From Begonia masoniana (Eukaryota; Streptophyta; Magnoliopsida; Cucurbitales; Begoniaceae): DNA of 64,000 nt. The notes under the pieces are model-generated. The model saw only the letters and a program-made list of their open reading frames with translations. It was not told where the DNA came from and searched no databases. Position numbers and translations under genes: made by a program. Within the stretch, counting starts at the first letter, position 1, and each line of letters opens with the position of its first letter. Shown one piece after another: positions 25,901 to 40,900 of this stretch. The stretch spans positions 15,828,482 to 15,892,481 of the forward strand of contig CM039509.1 in assembly GCA_022432975.1 (NCBI GenBank), in the 5' to 3' direction.

Positions 25901-28900
25901 TGAAATGTAACGTACTGAAAAACCAAGAACCAGAGTTTTACAAATCATTTACTTAATGACTAAATAGTATTATTCTCTAAGTTACGTCTACTTTTTCTCT
26001 CTAGAATTATGCATATGAAGTTCTCAGATTACTTTTAGACGCCGAATCCTATTATACAGCTTTTACTTCATTTGCTTTCATACTTTAGAGTAGAATATAT
26101 GGCCATACTAGTGGGATCCTTTAGATTAGAATTTAATCAAAGTACTTCAGAATTTCCTTATATAAATGGAGTTGTATGAAAACGTGACTGTTTAATTTGC
26201 AAAGATAGTTAACTTATTGATTGATAAAGAAGAATATGAAGTTTGGTTGTTTCATGCACAAGAAGACACATCTAGTCATGCAATCATGAAATCTTTAAGG
26301 AAAAGTGAAGACATTAAGCTACAAGTCCAACAGGAGATAAATGTCATGCAAAATAGCAAAAACACAAGGGAATGCAATTTGGGGTTAAAGAAGTAAAAGT
26401 ACAGAAGAAATGCAATCAAAATCTTAAATGGTAATTACTTCTCTTGTTGGATAGTAAGAAGGAAAGCCAATTCATCCAAGCTTACAACTCCATCCCCGTT
26501 CACATCAGCTGCTTTAAAAAGCTCCTCTTTCTAGTAAAATTAAAATGTAAACCACATATCGAAGCAGAGTGAAAAAAATGATATCATAGCCTTTTTTTGA
26601 TACAAGAAGATGGGGTAGGAGAGCTGCATCCGAACACAATTATCGAGAAACAATATATTTTCAGTTGGAAAAAATCATATTAAAAGGATGACATTTAAAA
26701 TACTTGGAACTATAATGAGTATCATAATGCTCCATTGTAATAATACGATTAAAACAACACAATCAAAAAATAAAATACCACAAGTCCGATATTTCGTCCT
26801 GGAAAACAACCACGAGATAACTCTCGAAATAAACCGTCTAGGTAGTTTTTGTTGTTAATATTCAATACCCCTTTCCCCAACTACATGCATCCTTTTATAG
26901 CCCATAACCTCCCCAACACTATAACTAACTATGTCACATTACTTTTAATTCCCTAAATTACCCTATATTATTTCATTCTCATCAAATTATAAGCCCATTT
27001 AGCAATAAAAAAGTTAATATTATCCCATCAATCATTATTGAGAAGATTATCTGAAAAAATAATCTCATTTCTATCAACTCAAGTAATCCAAAAGATAGTT
27101 AGAAATGTCAATCTCCAAATTAGTTTCATATTCTTCTTGTGTCTTTCTTTCATGATAAAAGCATCACTGATGAAGCTTTCAATATCAAAGTGAACCCTCA
27201 TCGTCTGGTCAAAAGAGCATAAAAGTTGCATCCAAAACCGTTCAACAAACTCGCATTGAATCATTATGTAAAATCCGCAAAATTTTTGTTAATGAAAATT
27301 CTGAATAAATTTTTCGCGAATTTTAAGTGGGAATTTATGCCCGAACGCTCAAATTTTTAAAAACGTGCGAGGTACGAGTTTTTGGTCACGTGTGACAGGT
27401 ACGTAAGATTTACGGAATTAAATTAAAAATCAGACGTTGACGTTCGCGCAATATAAGGAATTAAACCCACAAGAGCAGAACATTCGAAATTGTCGAGCGA
27501 GGTTGTTCGAGGATTTTAAATTTGGAAAACGAAAATCTATTAAATGGGTATAATAGATTTATTATAAAAATTTAAAAGAATTAAAATAAAATATTAAAGT
27601 AAAATAATTTTTTACTTATGAAACAATAAGGTTTTAGAATGAAACCTTATTCGTTTCATTCCTTCAGCAAATGAAACAAAGAGAGAGAGGGGAGAGGCGC
27701 CGCTGCCCGAAGAGAGAAGTCGCCGACGCCGGAACGACGACTGTTCGGGCCGATCTTGGTGTCAAAACGTTCGTCTCGACGAGTAGATCATCGATGCTGA
27801 AGGGCATTCTCATTGGTAAGCTCTCTTTCTCTCGATTTTTGCCCGAGAAGGTTCGGGATTTTTAGGTTTCGTCGATCTGAGATTTGGGGTCGATTCTTTG
27901 GTGTTTTTAGCAGGATTTTGACGGAAAAGAGATAAGAAACGTGTTGGAAACAAGTTTCGGTGAAAAACAGGTCAGAAGAACGTGATTTCCCGACCCTAGG
28001 GCACTCGGCCGTCGACAGCCGAGTCAACTCGACACTGGGCTGAGCCGACTCGTGCTCTGGGCCGAGTTGACTCATGCTCTGGGCCGAGTCGACTCGTGCT
28101 CTGGGCCGAGTCAGGCTTGGATTGGGTCAGGCCGAATCCGACCCGGACCCAGTTCGAATCTGCTGGGTCAGACCCGAGCCCAGCTAGGTTGGGTTCGTCC
28201 AAACCAGACCCGACCGGTCCGACCCAAACCAGGTCCAACCCAAACCCAAACCAGACCCAACCGGTCCGACCCGAACCAGGTCCAACCCAAACCCAAACCA
28301 GACCCGACCAGTCTGACCCTTTGACTATTGACCAGTCAAAGTCAACGACTGACGTTGTCCGTTGACTTTGACCAAAAGTCAACTTGAGCGGTTTGGGTTC
28401 GTTTTTGCCCCGGTTTGCAGTTTATATCCAACCTAATTGGAACTTAATGGATTTCCTTCGTTATTTTGACTCCCAGATTCGGAGGATTTTGCAGACCTCG
28501 AGACGATTCCTGAGGAGATACGGACCACTGAAATTAGGAGGACTCACCTCAATGGTATGGGTTATTATACTTTCTGCGATATACCTACATAACATGCATA
28601 TATATATTATTTTAGTGGATTACCACTGGTATTGATGTCGACTGTTTTAAAAACATGAGCATATTGCATTAGATAGGCATGTATACTTTTGACTGGATTT
28701 GACTGCCTACTGCCATGTTTTCTTACCTTGCCAACGGGTTTGAGTTGAGATTGATCATCATACTATGCTGTTGTGTTTTATTATGGATTGGTTTTCTTAT
28801 GCATTGCATAGTTTTCTGTATTGCTATTTGGAGTTGATTCTGGAGGTAATCGTTTGACACTCTTAGCGGGGCCCAGCTAAGAGTATCAAGGGATTTTTTT

Positions 28901-31900
28901 CCAGTGCAACCGTGTTTGAGGGTTGTTGTGGTACTCCCACACTTGTTTGGATATGATACTCCCCCTGATAATAGGAGGAAAGGACTCGGAGCTATGCTAG
29001 TCCTGTGCGATACTCCCCGCGAATGGAGAAATGAGCTTTGAGCTATGCTAGTCCTGTTACCCGACCTAGCCAGTGTCTGTTTGTTATTACCCCCAGTATG
29101 ATAAGTCCCTTGTGTAGTGTTCCTGAGGGCCCAAGGTAGAGTGATCGTTGATTCCCTCATTATGAGCTACCGTGTGATCCACGTGGCCCAGGGTATGCCG
29201 ACCGTGATCCCCCTGGTGGTTGACTATATCTCTTCTCCTTATGAGGTCTTGCCTATTGTTATTGCGGCCTTTCTGTGTGGCGTGTTTAGGAGGATCCTTG
29301 CGTGGTCTCCTTTTTCACTGTGGTATGGTATGGATAATGAGGGCATAGTTTGTATACACTTACTTTATTTTAAAAGTTATCCCGATCAATCTATCTAAAA
29401 ATAAGAAGAGATTTAATAACATAGAACTGGTTTTGGAGATTTGATACTCACTCATTGATTTCATAACTGACATGCATTATAACATAAGTGGTAAGTATAA
29501 CATCCCATACTGAGTTTGTCACTCACCCCAACGACTCCCCCCTCCACAGGTAAAGGAAGAAGGAAGTAGAAGTGAGCTGGATCGGCACCAATCGCTTAGG
29601 AGTCATCTTTATTTCTTTTTCGTTATTTCGTGAAATGTAAGAATATATTCTGGATATTGCTACACACTTGGGTCTGTAACTATTTTTATTTTCTCAGTAT
29701 TTCTATTATTGCTCATTTTCTCATATTTGTTACATTGAGGAGTCTTGGATCATTGCAAAAACTTCCGCACTCAGCCTTAGACAAGACGGTGGACCTCCCC
29801 GAGGTTGATCGTTTAGTCTGGCATTTCTGACCGACCCCTCTCGGGTCGTGACACATTATGTGGTGGTTAGTTTCCTCATGAGCTTAGCAAAAAGGGCAAC
29901 AATAAAGACATAAAGCAGATTTGATCAGTAGTATACAATTTTCCTTTACCAATATCATTGGGCAAATTTAAATTTTAGATGAAACTCTTTTCTTCCATAT
30001 AAAGTTATGAAAAAGAAAATTCACATGCGATATAATATCGTAGCCTTTTAAAAAGGTGAAAACCTCCATATTCTGTAATGATTATACTTGACGTCCAAAT
30101 TCAGAAAAAACAAGATACAAAAATGCAAATATGAACACTCAAAGGTCATTTGAAACTCAAATTCAGATTCTTGAAAACAAGAAACACACAAAATAAGAGT
30201 TTAATCCAAAATATTTAGATGCATAAACATAAAAGAAATTGTGCATGAAAACAATTTCAACCACAAATGCAAACCTTTTGACAAAGAAAGGGAAATGCAG
30301 ACCTTTTCAACGGCCTTTTGATTTCCAAAAGCATTAATTAAGTCGGAAAACTCAGAGAATGACAGCTTCCCATCTTCATTGTAGTCCTGTCAAGGTATGT
30401 GAGTGAGATTACAAAACAATTGACATAAACAGATTTTTTCAACATGAATGTGCCATATCTTTAGGCAGATTTGCTTGCTTTGTGGTCTAGTGACAATAGA
30501 ATTTTTCACATATAAAATGAATTCAAATATCATTATTCATGTCTATATTTCCGATAATCTATATAATTACAACTTCTGCATTTAAGACTCAGTAAAAGCC
30601 TTACCAGTCTGACTCTTCACACCTCTATAAGAATGAGCATTAAGATGTTCATGTAAAAATAAGTTCCCTAAAACCACATGTGCGCATAACAATCTATTAT
30701 TGTACAATCAGTTTGTTTTGTTTGGAAAACGACTCATGACATAGGCATAAATTGCATCAGCATAATCCTCATTTCCAAAAGACATAAATCAAGAGGTTTT
30801 TATCATTAAATCACTGTTGTTCACAACTAGGCAAGTTGTCACTTCATTTAATAATTGTAGCATGTCAGTTCTATCATGTAGGGTAGATTGTATTTACCAT
30901 TAGGCAAGGTCTCTGCCTGTTATTGTTTTGATATGTTGGACGTGAATTTGTTAGACAGATTGCTATTAGTACTAGATTAAAGAGATTATAAACTCGTGTT
31001 ATTATCCAATCATCACTATTAATAATATTTATTAGTTATGGCCCCATACTTAGTTGTCATTGACTATACTAAAACTGATGCATAAAATTGAGAAAATATC
31101 TTCTCACCAAAAAAACGGAGAAAATATCTAATAATTAAAGCATCTTGTAGTAAAAAACATAGTCATCTTCAATATAGTTGAAAAGCTTCACGAGAAGAAA
31201 AGGACATTCCCATGGATAATTATCATTAGTAGGTCATGTAAACCAATACACAAAGAAATTTGATGTTTTTACTTGATCACTAAGTAAAGAGAACTCATCA
31301 AATGCGCATGTGCTAAATTTGCGAATCAAAGATTACATGTGGAGATTTTTATAATAAATAAAATTATTTTACTTAAAAAAGAAAACAATAAGCAAAATTT
31401 TATTTTTAATAATCAACAAATAAATGACTTCTGACAATCTCATCATCATTAAACATTTAACTTCTTCATTTTAAGAGGGATAGCACAAATCTATCTAATC
31501 ATAAAACTTGACTTGTGGAAGATTATTGATTATGAACAGTAGGTGAAAGACCCATAGTGTCTCATAATTGATAAACAAATATAGTATACCACCATAGTAA
31601 CTAAAAAAGAAGAGTAATAACCAAAAGCCTTTCTTGATCCTTAAGAGCCATAAGTTTTTTTACCTTATTTGTTTCTTTTATATTCCCGAGTGATTGTTTA
31701 AGTTTGAACGTTATGAGATAGTCTACATCCCCATAAGTAGTGAGAAGAAATTATCAGAGGTTCGTGACTGATCAATCCAATCCGTCTTTCTAAACATGCA
31801 CGCCGACAAAAAATTCTAATTGGAGTTCATATGGAGGGAATCATATTGTTTGCATTTGATATGTGGTAGCAACACTTCATTCTCCTCTTAAAGTCTTTCA

Positions 31901-34900
31901 ATGATGTTCCAAACAAATATTCAAATCTAAACCATATGATATTGACCACTATATCCAGTTGGCCATAAATTCAATAGTATGGTAACCTTTCTTTTTAGTC
32001 TCCATCGTGATTAGTATTAATCCTTCTAATGGTATTATATAGTAACATCATTTGATAAAAAAAAAAACATTAAAATGTGCCAACATGGAGGGTTAATACA
32101 AAAGACTTAAGTTCTAGTTTTCAATTTTTCAACTCGTAATTTTTTTATAATCAAGAAACCTTACATGCATGCTACTTTTCAATAAATTTTTTTGTTTCCT
32201 ACCATATATAAGTGAAAGTAAAAAATGAAAATATGACGCATAACAAAAGAGAACATACCATCACAGACAATATGCGTCTTGCAAAACCCTTTTCTGTTTC
32301 CATTGGGTCCTACAAAATTATGAAATATATATGTTGAGTCCTCAAAGTTTAAACAATAAATAAGTTGACATGAGATAGATAATGGTTATGCATGGTTATT
32401 TTTACTGTTGCTGTATACCTCAACTTCACAGGAAAGGGAAATGTTGCCAACTACAATGTCAGGTGATGATGGATGCAACAGATCAAATAGCTCAAAGTCA
32501 GATTCTGAATCCTGCAGAGCCACCAAAATAACATACCATTGCATATGCAAATATGAGTATGCAAACTTAAATGACAACGTATGAGATCAGCACTAAGTGA
32601 CCGTAATGCGCAAGTATAATCTAATCCTTCATACTATTAAGCGTCATCACAAACACATAGATGATGTTATTAGAAGAGACACGAGTTAAACCATAAAAAT
32701 AATGACTTACCATCAAATATCTAGTAAGATTGGGTGCTAGAAAAGGTGAAACTAGGTCACTACTCCACAGTGGAATGAATTCTGGGTGAAAAAAATCATC
32801 TATTCTTCAATACTTAAAGGTACAGACTCAGGAATATGAGGGCCTGATCTCTCTTAATTCTTCTCACTAACTTCCTACCTTTCTCTCTTACCACTTTTTA
32901 TCGGCTGAGTGCAGTTGGGTAACTACCATTTTTTCAGTTGTAACTATTTCTTTACAACTACCTTTGATATCCTTCCTATCCGTCTTTCTTCTTACACGTG
33001 TAAACATCAAAAGAGGTTCATCAATCCCAACCCAAAAAAAACACCACCTCAAGGTGGAAAGAAAAAAATTGGTTCCTGATTTGTTCAAATCTTCCCATGT
33101 CGCTTCATAAGATGGAAGGTCCCTTCAATTTGATTAGCATTGTTTCGTAGGGGTATCGCCACTTTGTTGTTTAACTTCTTAATGTCTATCACCGCCCATT
33201 ATATAAAAACAGAAATTAAATGACTAAAATAAAAATATTAAAATAAAACGATATACGACTCATTAATTTATTGAATTTGCTTAGGCCTGGGCCTGTAGCA
33301 CATCACTTCCATTGCACAATCGGGAGTGATTAAAAAAACCATACCCATACTAGCATCTATTGTTTGAATCCTAAATATGATTCAACCGATAATTGTACTA
33401 ATCTACATATATCTTTCACCCATGAATAAGTACTTGAAAAACAACAAATTTTCAGATTTTGAGTGAAAGATCTTTGAATTATAGTCAAGATGGCTTATCA
33501 TTAAGTACTTTAAGAGTGATATTTTAGTTTGGTTCTCTCATATTAAAGAGAAATTGTTTTTTACAAATTATTTTCTTAGGGTTTTTGTTTTGGGAGAGCT
33601 TTTTTCCCTCCAGTCTTCTTGTATAATATATTTCTTAATATAAATTAGGAGTGTGCAAAAACCGAACTGGACCAAAGAACCAAACTGAACCGAACCGATC
33701 GGTTTTGGTCTAGTTCGTATCGGTTTCTAAGCTATACGAACTAAAATTTGATTATACTTTTCAAGAACCAAAAATATCGATTCAGTTTTTGGTACTAAAA
33801 TCTGGACCGGAACGAACTGAAAGAAACCGAATAAAATAAAATTCACTTAAATTATTTAAACATAAGAGTAAATATTAAGAAATTATTCCATAAAGTGTAA
33901 TTCCTAGGTTTGAAATTCAAATCTCACAATTGTCTAAAATTAAAATTATTTGGTTATTACATATATATAATAATTGAATTATTGTCTAATTAGTCATTAA
34001 ATTGTACTAAATAGAGATTAAATTATTAAATTGTTACTTAATTAGTAATAAGATTATTGAATTATTTTAGTTAGTGATTCAATAAGTAGATTATACCTAA
34101 TTAGTAATATATTATAGAATTATACTAATTGGTGATTAAATTGTTAAATTATTACCAAATTAGTAATTTGATTATTTGATTAAACTAATTAGTGATTGAA
34201 TTGTTTGATTAAAAAACAAATTAACTCATCAACTTGCAGAAGATTATTTATTTATCTAATTTGATATTTTATTAGACTCATAATTTAATAATTTTTTGTT
34301 TTTAAGAACATAATTTTTTATTTTTAAGAAACCGAACAGCAATCAAACTGGACCCCAACTAAAATTTTGGTTCGATTTCTCACCTTATATGGTTCGGTTT
34401 CGCTTCCATTTTTTATGAACCAAAAAAACTCGGTTCGTTTCGGTTCGACTCTAAAACCTAACCGACCTTTGCTCACCTCTAACACAAATTGTTTCTTACA
34501 CAAAAAAATTAATAGGAAATAATGATAAAAAAAGACGGCTTAAATCATTGTAACAAAATAATGTAATTTCTTGCATAAAAATAAATGAATGCCTTTGTCT
34601 ATTACATAAATTGAAGACATTGTAGCTTCCCAATTATAGGCGTAAAAGCTACCAAACATTGAGAATAAATTAATTTTTAAATCATCGCTGCTTTTAGATT
34701 AACCCTAAGACAACATCTACATGAGTTTCATTTTGTCATCATAAAAGATCACATTTGCTTCCATGTCTCCATATACAAATATCATAGCAGTTAATTGACA
34801 ATTAATGTGAGGGAAAAGGAATTAACTTGCCAGTCCTGAACGGTAAGCAACATGTATATATTTATTAGATAGAAGTTTCTCAGCACATGTGGCCAACTTT

Positions 34901-37900
34901 CGAGACTTTCAGAACCCAGTAGTCTTAGTTACAAAAGTAAGAACTTAGCATTCCATAGAGTTTAATCGTTATTTTCGTATGAAGGATTGTAACCTAAAAA
35001 CTGCCACTCACCTGTGCTAGATATTCAAGGAGATCAATTTCACAATATCCGACAAGGTTGTTGCGGGAGAACTTATTTGTCTGCATCATATACAAAAGTA
35101 ACTTAGGAATAAAAGGTCATAGTGTTAATTAAATAGAATATTTCATGCAGCATGCTGTTAGGAGACAGAATTTAACACACTACACATAACATTCACAATA
35201 GCCAAACAATTGATCGAATTGTCTCTTATTTCCAGGAATACAATAATATTCAGCTTACATTTCCAAGAGGTATTCCTCTTGTTCTTCATTCCTACTTAAC
35301 AAAATGATCACCAACTACCTAATCTTTTCCTCCTTCCTTTATATGAAAAAGAAGATAAGGAATTTTTCTAACTATTATCTTAACTACTGTTAAGATAACT
35401 ACTAATTAGTTATCTTCCAACTACTGCCTTCTATAAGAAGCCATTGGCTTGGATCTCTGTACATAGGGGAACCTAATATGTGGTCGCTTCTCAAAAATTA
35501 AATTTTGATGCACCCCTTAAACTCCAAAGACTTCCAAATTCAATCGAACCTCCAAGGTTGTTGATGTGGTTGTTAGTTTCATCATGTGCCTTCCATAAGG
35601 GGCAACAATGTAGAGATAAAGCACTACAAGTTTTCCTCTTATCTCCTATAATTTCTTTTTTTGATCGGTCATATGCAACTTCCCTTCACAAAAATTCAAG
35701 CAAACACCTATCTTATAGGGAATTCCTTTCATATGAAATTGAAAAAAAAAAAGGTGGCAGGAGATGTGGATGTGAGTTGCAAGAAAGATTTTGAAGAGAA
35801 ATTAGCTCCCAACTATTGTGCTTGCTCCTTGTTATACAACTATGAGATAAGAAAGCTAACTGCATGAAGATAAGAAAGCTAACACAACTCTGTTGTAGTC
35901 ATATCTTTTATAAAAGATTAGCTCCCAACTATTGTGCTTGCTCCTTGTTATACAGGGAGACAATAGCTTGATTTTTATCACAAAAAAGTCGATAAATGTT
36001 TGGAATTTCACCCATAAAGCCCCATCCCCCACCCACCCGTCTTCACAAAAAACGGATCAAAGCTCTTCTCCCCACTTTGAATTCAATGCAATCTTGAAAA
36101 AATGAAAAATAAAGAAAAATATGTTTTTCAAAGATTGCAGAAAGAGACATGATTAATTGAATTCATGGCCCAATTGAAAGGTCGAATTCCATATTTGCTC
36201 TTGATTACAACATACCATAAGAATCGCTATCCAAAGGAAATCTCCACATCCATTTCCCCACAACACCTTATTTCTTATTTCAAATTTATCTGTGCAAGAT
36301 CAATTTCCCCAACAACCCCTTATTTCTTATTTCAAACTTATTTGTGCCAAGAACGCTTTGAAATTATGAATTAATCACATACTCCTATTAAATTAGATGA
36401 GGTCTTGTATCTTAAGTTTTATAACCAATTTGTCCAGCATCATGGCCATTTTGACAACAATTTTGAAAAAGGATAGATAATAGGTATTGTAAATGTTAAT
36501 ATTATTGGCATTGATTTTTTTGACAATTGGCAATTATGGAAAATTATGATATTATGGCATTATGGAAAATTTGATTTATGGAAATTATATTTTGGAAGGC
36601 TGTTTCTTAAAAATCAAGAAACTATCGATTTGAATTTTGGAAGTTCAAATAAATCAATGAATTATCTATTTGAATTATAGAAGATAGTTATCTTTGGAAG
36701 TTCAAATCTATAAAGCTTGTAAGAGAAGAAATGTGGTTACTTGGAAATCAAGTACCTTTATCATTTTGGAAAAATAGTTTTCGGAAGGTAGATTTGAAAA
36801 TTACTTGGTGGATTATGATGAGATATGAGATAACAACATTTGTGGGATCCATTCCTAAATTATTGGGATCCGTTTCTATAAAGTTGGTGGCACTTTTCTA
36901 AAATAGCACAAGCAATGTCACACAACTGAATTGATGAATTCGGTTTCCTTATTATGTGCGATTCTAATTTGATATGTTGTTTGAATTAATTCACAGATAA
37001 AGTTATTGTGAATTATATTTAAGCTTTCTTTTCTCATAAGAAAGAGTGCACGGATTATTGATTCTTCCATCTTGATTTTGTGTACCGCAAGTTATTCTTC
37101 TTTCTTCACCCATGGTTTCATGTGGTGTAAGTTATTATTGATTCGGTCTGTGAAGAGTCAGTCATTATTCATCTACACGGATTGTTTATTCTTCAAAGGA
37201 GTTCTTCTTGTGCCGCAAGCCGTCGTTGTTTCTCTCCCAATGCCTTTGCGTGTGGGTCTATTATTATTCATTTGATTGTTGATTGAATGTATACACACTC
37301 TGTTCGTGACTGGATCTGGTGATATTTTGAGTGTGTTGATTGGTTGTATCCAAAGACAACAACTGGTGTTACAGACGGTGTCACAGGTGCGTCTATTGTG
37401 TTCTTCATTGAATCTCAGTATTGGGAGGAGGCTGTCTAGAACTCAGGAGAAGTTTTGATCGTGGGCAAGGAGATCTTGCCATACACAGATTTCGAGAAGA
37501 GTCATCATCGACAAGGAGAGCTTGTCACATTTGAATTCCGAGAGGAGTCATCTTCAACAAGGGGATCTTGTTGCGTTTAGATTCCGGGAGGGATCGATCT
37601 CAAGACGAGAAGAGCTCGCAAAAACAGATTTACAGGAAAATTAGATAGAGGCGGCGACAAAGAAAAGAGGGAGTCTTACTTTGTGTTAGACCGGGTGTCT
37701 TGTAACTTCGTGAACTCGTAAATTGTTTTTAATTATGGGCGTGGCCCCGCAGACGTAGACAATTGCCGAACTGCGTTACCAACCTCCTGTCTCCTTACTT
37801 TCCGCATTTTATTATTGTCTATTATTGCACTTATTATCGGTATCTCACGTAGTGTTCCACAACACACTAAGACACCGCGTAACTAATCACGATTTTTCAA

Positions 37901-40900
37901 GTATGAATAATATCAAGAACTGCCTGAATGAAGGCAAATCTACCTCCCCTTGAAAAACATCTTTTTTCCCATTAGTTTGTTCCATAACATAGGTCGCCAA
38001 AAAAACAAGATAAGTGTGTGGCATGCTTCCAAGAATGTAATCATATTTGTTGTATCGCACAAACTTGATTACTTGTTTCCGACACTTTAAATCAATTCTA
38101 TTTGGTTTACTCCATTATCCATAATGCATAAATGAAACCATGAATCGTGAGTTAAAGAAATCATTTATAGGATGCAACAAAGTGTGAATGACAATGAAAA
38201 TCTGTCCTTCATGAGGTTTCCCACAGATTTTTTTTATTACAAGAAGCAATTATATTTATTCATCGAAAAAGAAGTACAAGATTGGACATTTACTTCTAGT
38301 GCTAATGTCTTCTTTTTTTAAACTTCTAATTTGGTTATAGATTAAATTACCTTGTAAGGAATTCTACATCCACCATCAATATATAAGTTTAAATATCTTT
38401 AATTGGAATTTATAGAAGAAAAGAATTCTGAAACATTATTCCTTTAGAAAAGTGATGTGTATTATGAGAGGTATGAGATTATCTATGAAAAAGTAAATAT
38501 TACTCTAATTCTTAGTCAGCTGTAATACAAGCCAAATTTTAAGGAAAGCAATTACAAGGGTATATTTAGGAAAGTTAGCCAAATAGACAAGAAAAATATC
38601 CTCCAAGAAGAAAACAACAAGAGCCAGGACCACAGCCAGCTAAAGGACAACAATTGTCAACAGACATAAACGGCAAGCATCTTTTCAACGAGGAAACAAT
38701 AGTATTTGGTCTGCCTGTTCATCATTATTTCAATATGTGCAGGATGTGTTATCACAAAAAATTTTGGAGAAATTTCATGTTGTATTTTCTTGACTTATTG
38801 TGAATTAACATGCATATTTCTCAGTTTTCCACCAATTTAATTCAGGACTAAGGTTGCAATAACTATGAAGAATAAAAGGAAATGAAAATGTCCATATATA
38901 ACAAAAAGTTAAAATAAGGAAAAATAATTGACATTTATGCTCCAACTTAAAGAGAGTGTTAGAAAGGTGAAAATATTAAGATTGATACTTTCCTAATTAA
39001 AGTGGATTTGATTTTATATTGAATTAGGAATTAGTTTTCTTAAGAGTTAGTTTTTTTTATTTACATTTCAAGTTTGTATATAAATGTATTCACGTATGAA
39101 TGAAATAGTACAGAGAATTATTCTCTTCACAACTTTGTTTTAACAAAGTTAAAATATAACTATTCAAATACTATCATAAGACCGTGCTACATTTTGATTT
39201 GGGGTTAGAAGCACTTTAGAGTTCCAAAACATTGTCGATTTCTTACTAAAATAATACTATCAAAAAGATAAGACGAAAGACTTGATCATTTGACATATAC
39301 TGATTAGATTCAAAAGAAAAAATTTCTTCAAGTTCACCTCAATCACAGAAATCCTTGCAACACGAGGTCCATTTTTCTCCAAGAGAAGTTTCTTTGCCTG
39401 AGGGAGAAATAGAACAGTATATAGAACAAGAAATCTGCCTGGCATAAAACACTAACTGGAAACTATATGCAGATTAGGAATGCAAGTATACAAGCAATTA
39501 AATAGAAAAAAGTGTCATATCATTTCACTAATTACCTAGCTTTTTCCCTTAAGAGTTGTATTACTGATAATGTTTAAATGCTCATTGACCTCAAGGCTCC
39601 AGAATTCATACAATTATGTATACAATAAGCTGTTGTAAAGAAAATTGGAAAAGTAAATAGCATCAAGATAGAGTGCCCGGAAAGAAAAAAATTTTCAGAG
39701 CGACTGGTACATTGAGGCATCCTCTTCTCTCTTGGACAAGCGCAGCTTTGTTGCAATAAATGTAGTTTTGGAAATGTTACAAAAACTATCAATAACCAAC
39801 AGAAATTCCACGCAAAAGATTGATTGAAGGTCACAATGGACTAGGCTTATTAATATTTTCTTCCTAGTAAGTCCAAAGAAACTCCAGTGAAAATGAAGAA
39901 TGGAACTAGTTTATGCCATCTAAGTGTACTGGTTAGAATACTTACAGAGTTCCAGACAGGTTTGTCAGTTCTGCAATACCAATTACATGAGATTCAGCAA
40001 ATAGAGCAGAAGTTAATGAAAGTTTCTTTTTTATGGCAAAAGATGATGATACCGACTATTAGATGGCAATGAAGTCACCATAAATAAATACTGAAAGCAG
40101 AGTTGAAAATAGAATTAGTAGTCTATATTTTCTAGTTAAGAACATGGTATTTTAGAGAAAGTAAATGCACTTCTTTCCATGGAAAAATTACTAGAAAAAA
40201 TAAATAAATCAATGTTAATCTTTTTAGAACATTTTTTTAATAAGAAGAACATGCCATTTCTTTCAAAAAATACAGTATCACATAACATTGCTAGTATTTC
40301 TAACATCAGTAGAAATTAGATTTTATAGATAGAGCTAACTAATATTTCTTATTCTGTTGACTCTGGCTCTCCTCTTTCACCATTTTCCTTGTAATTCTCT
40401 CCACTCCAGGAATTATATCAAATATAGCCCATGCTAATGAAATAGTTAACATGCGTAAAATCATGTCAAGGATCTGAGAAACTATGGCAGCCCCAACCGG
40501 TTTTTTGGAGGGGAAAAAAACAAGAAATGAAGCTATAGATAATCTATCAAGTATCCGAACTTAGCTGATCAGAAATTTGCGTTCGAAACGTTTGCTCTCC
40601 AAAAGAAACACAAGCAAACCACTCGTCCTTAAACTTCATTTCCGCCTGCAAACGAGAAAGAACAGATTCTTCATCCGCTCATACCAAATGTACAACAAGA
40701 AGAGGGAGAGTATATTTACGCGGATGAGAGTGAGGAGAGCGATTCCAGCGAAATCTTCGGCAGACAGAAGCTTCGGAAGACCCCCGGAACCAGAGCCATT
40801 GCCACTGGAACGACGGCGACGACGGCGACGAAGATGAAAACGATCAAGGTGAAGTCGTTGCTTAAAGCGAGAGGAGCGGGAGCCATCAGATTCGGGAGAA

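Noticed and set aside
28052..28382. Pro/Thr/Gln-rich open frames on both strands
   Set aside because: Overlapping long frames on both strands come from tandem repeats inside a solo LTR. No domain and no codon signal.
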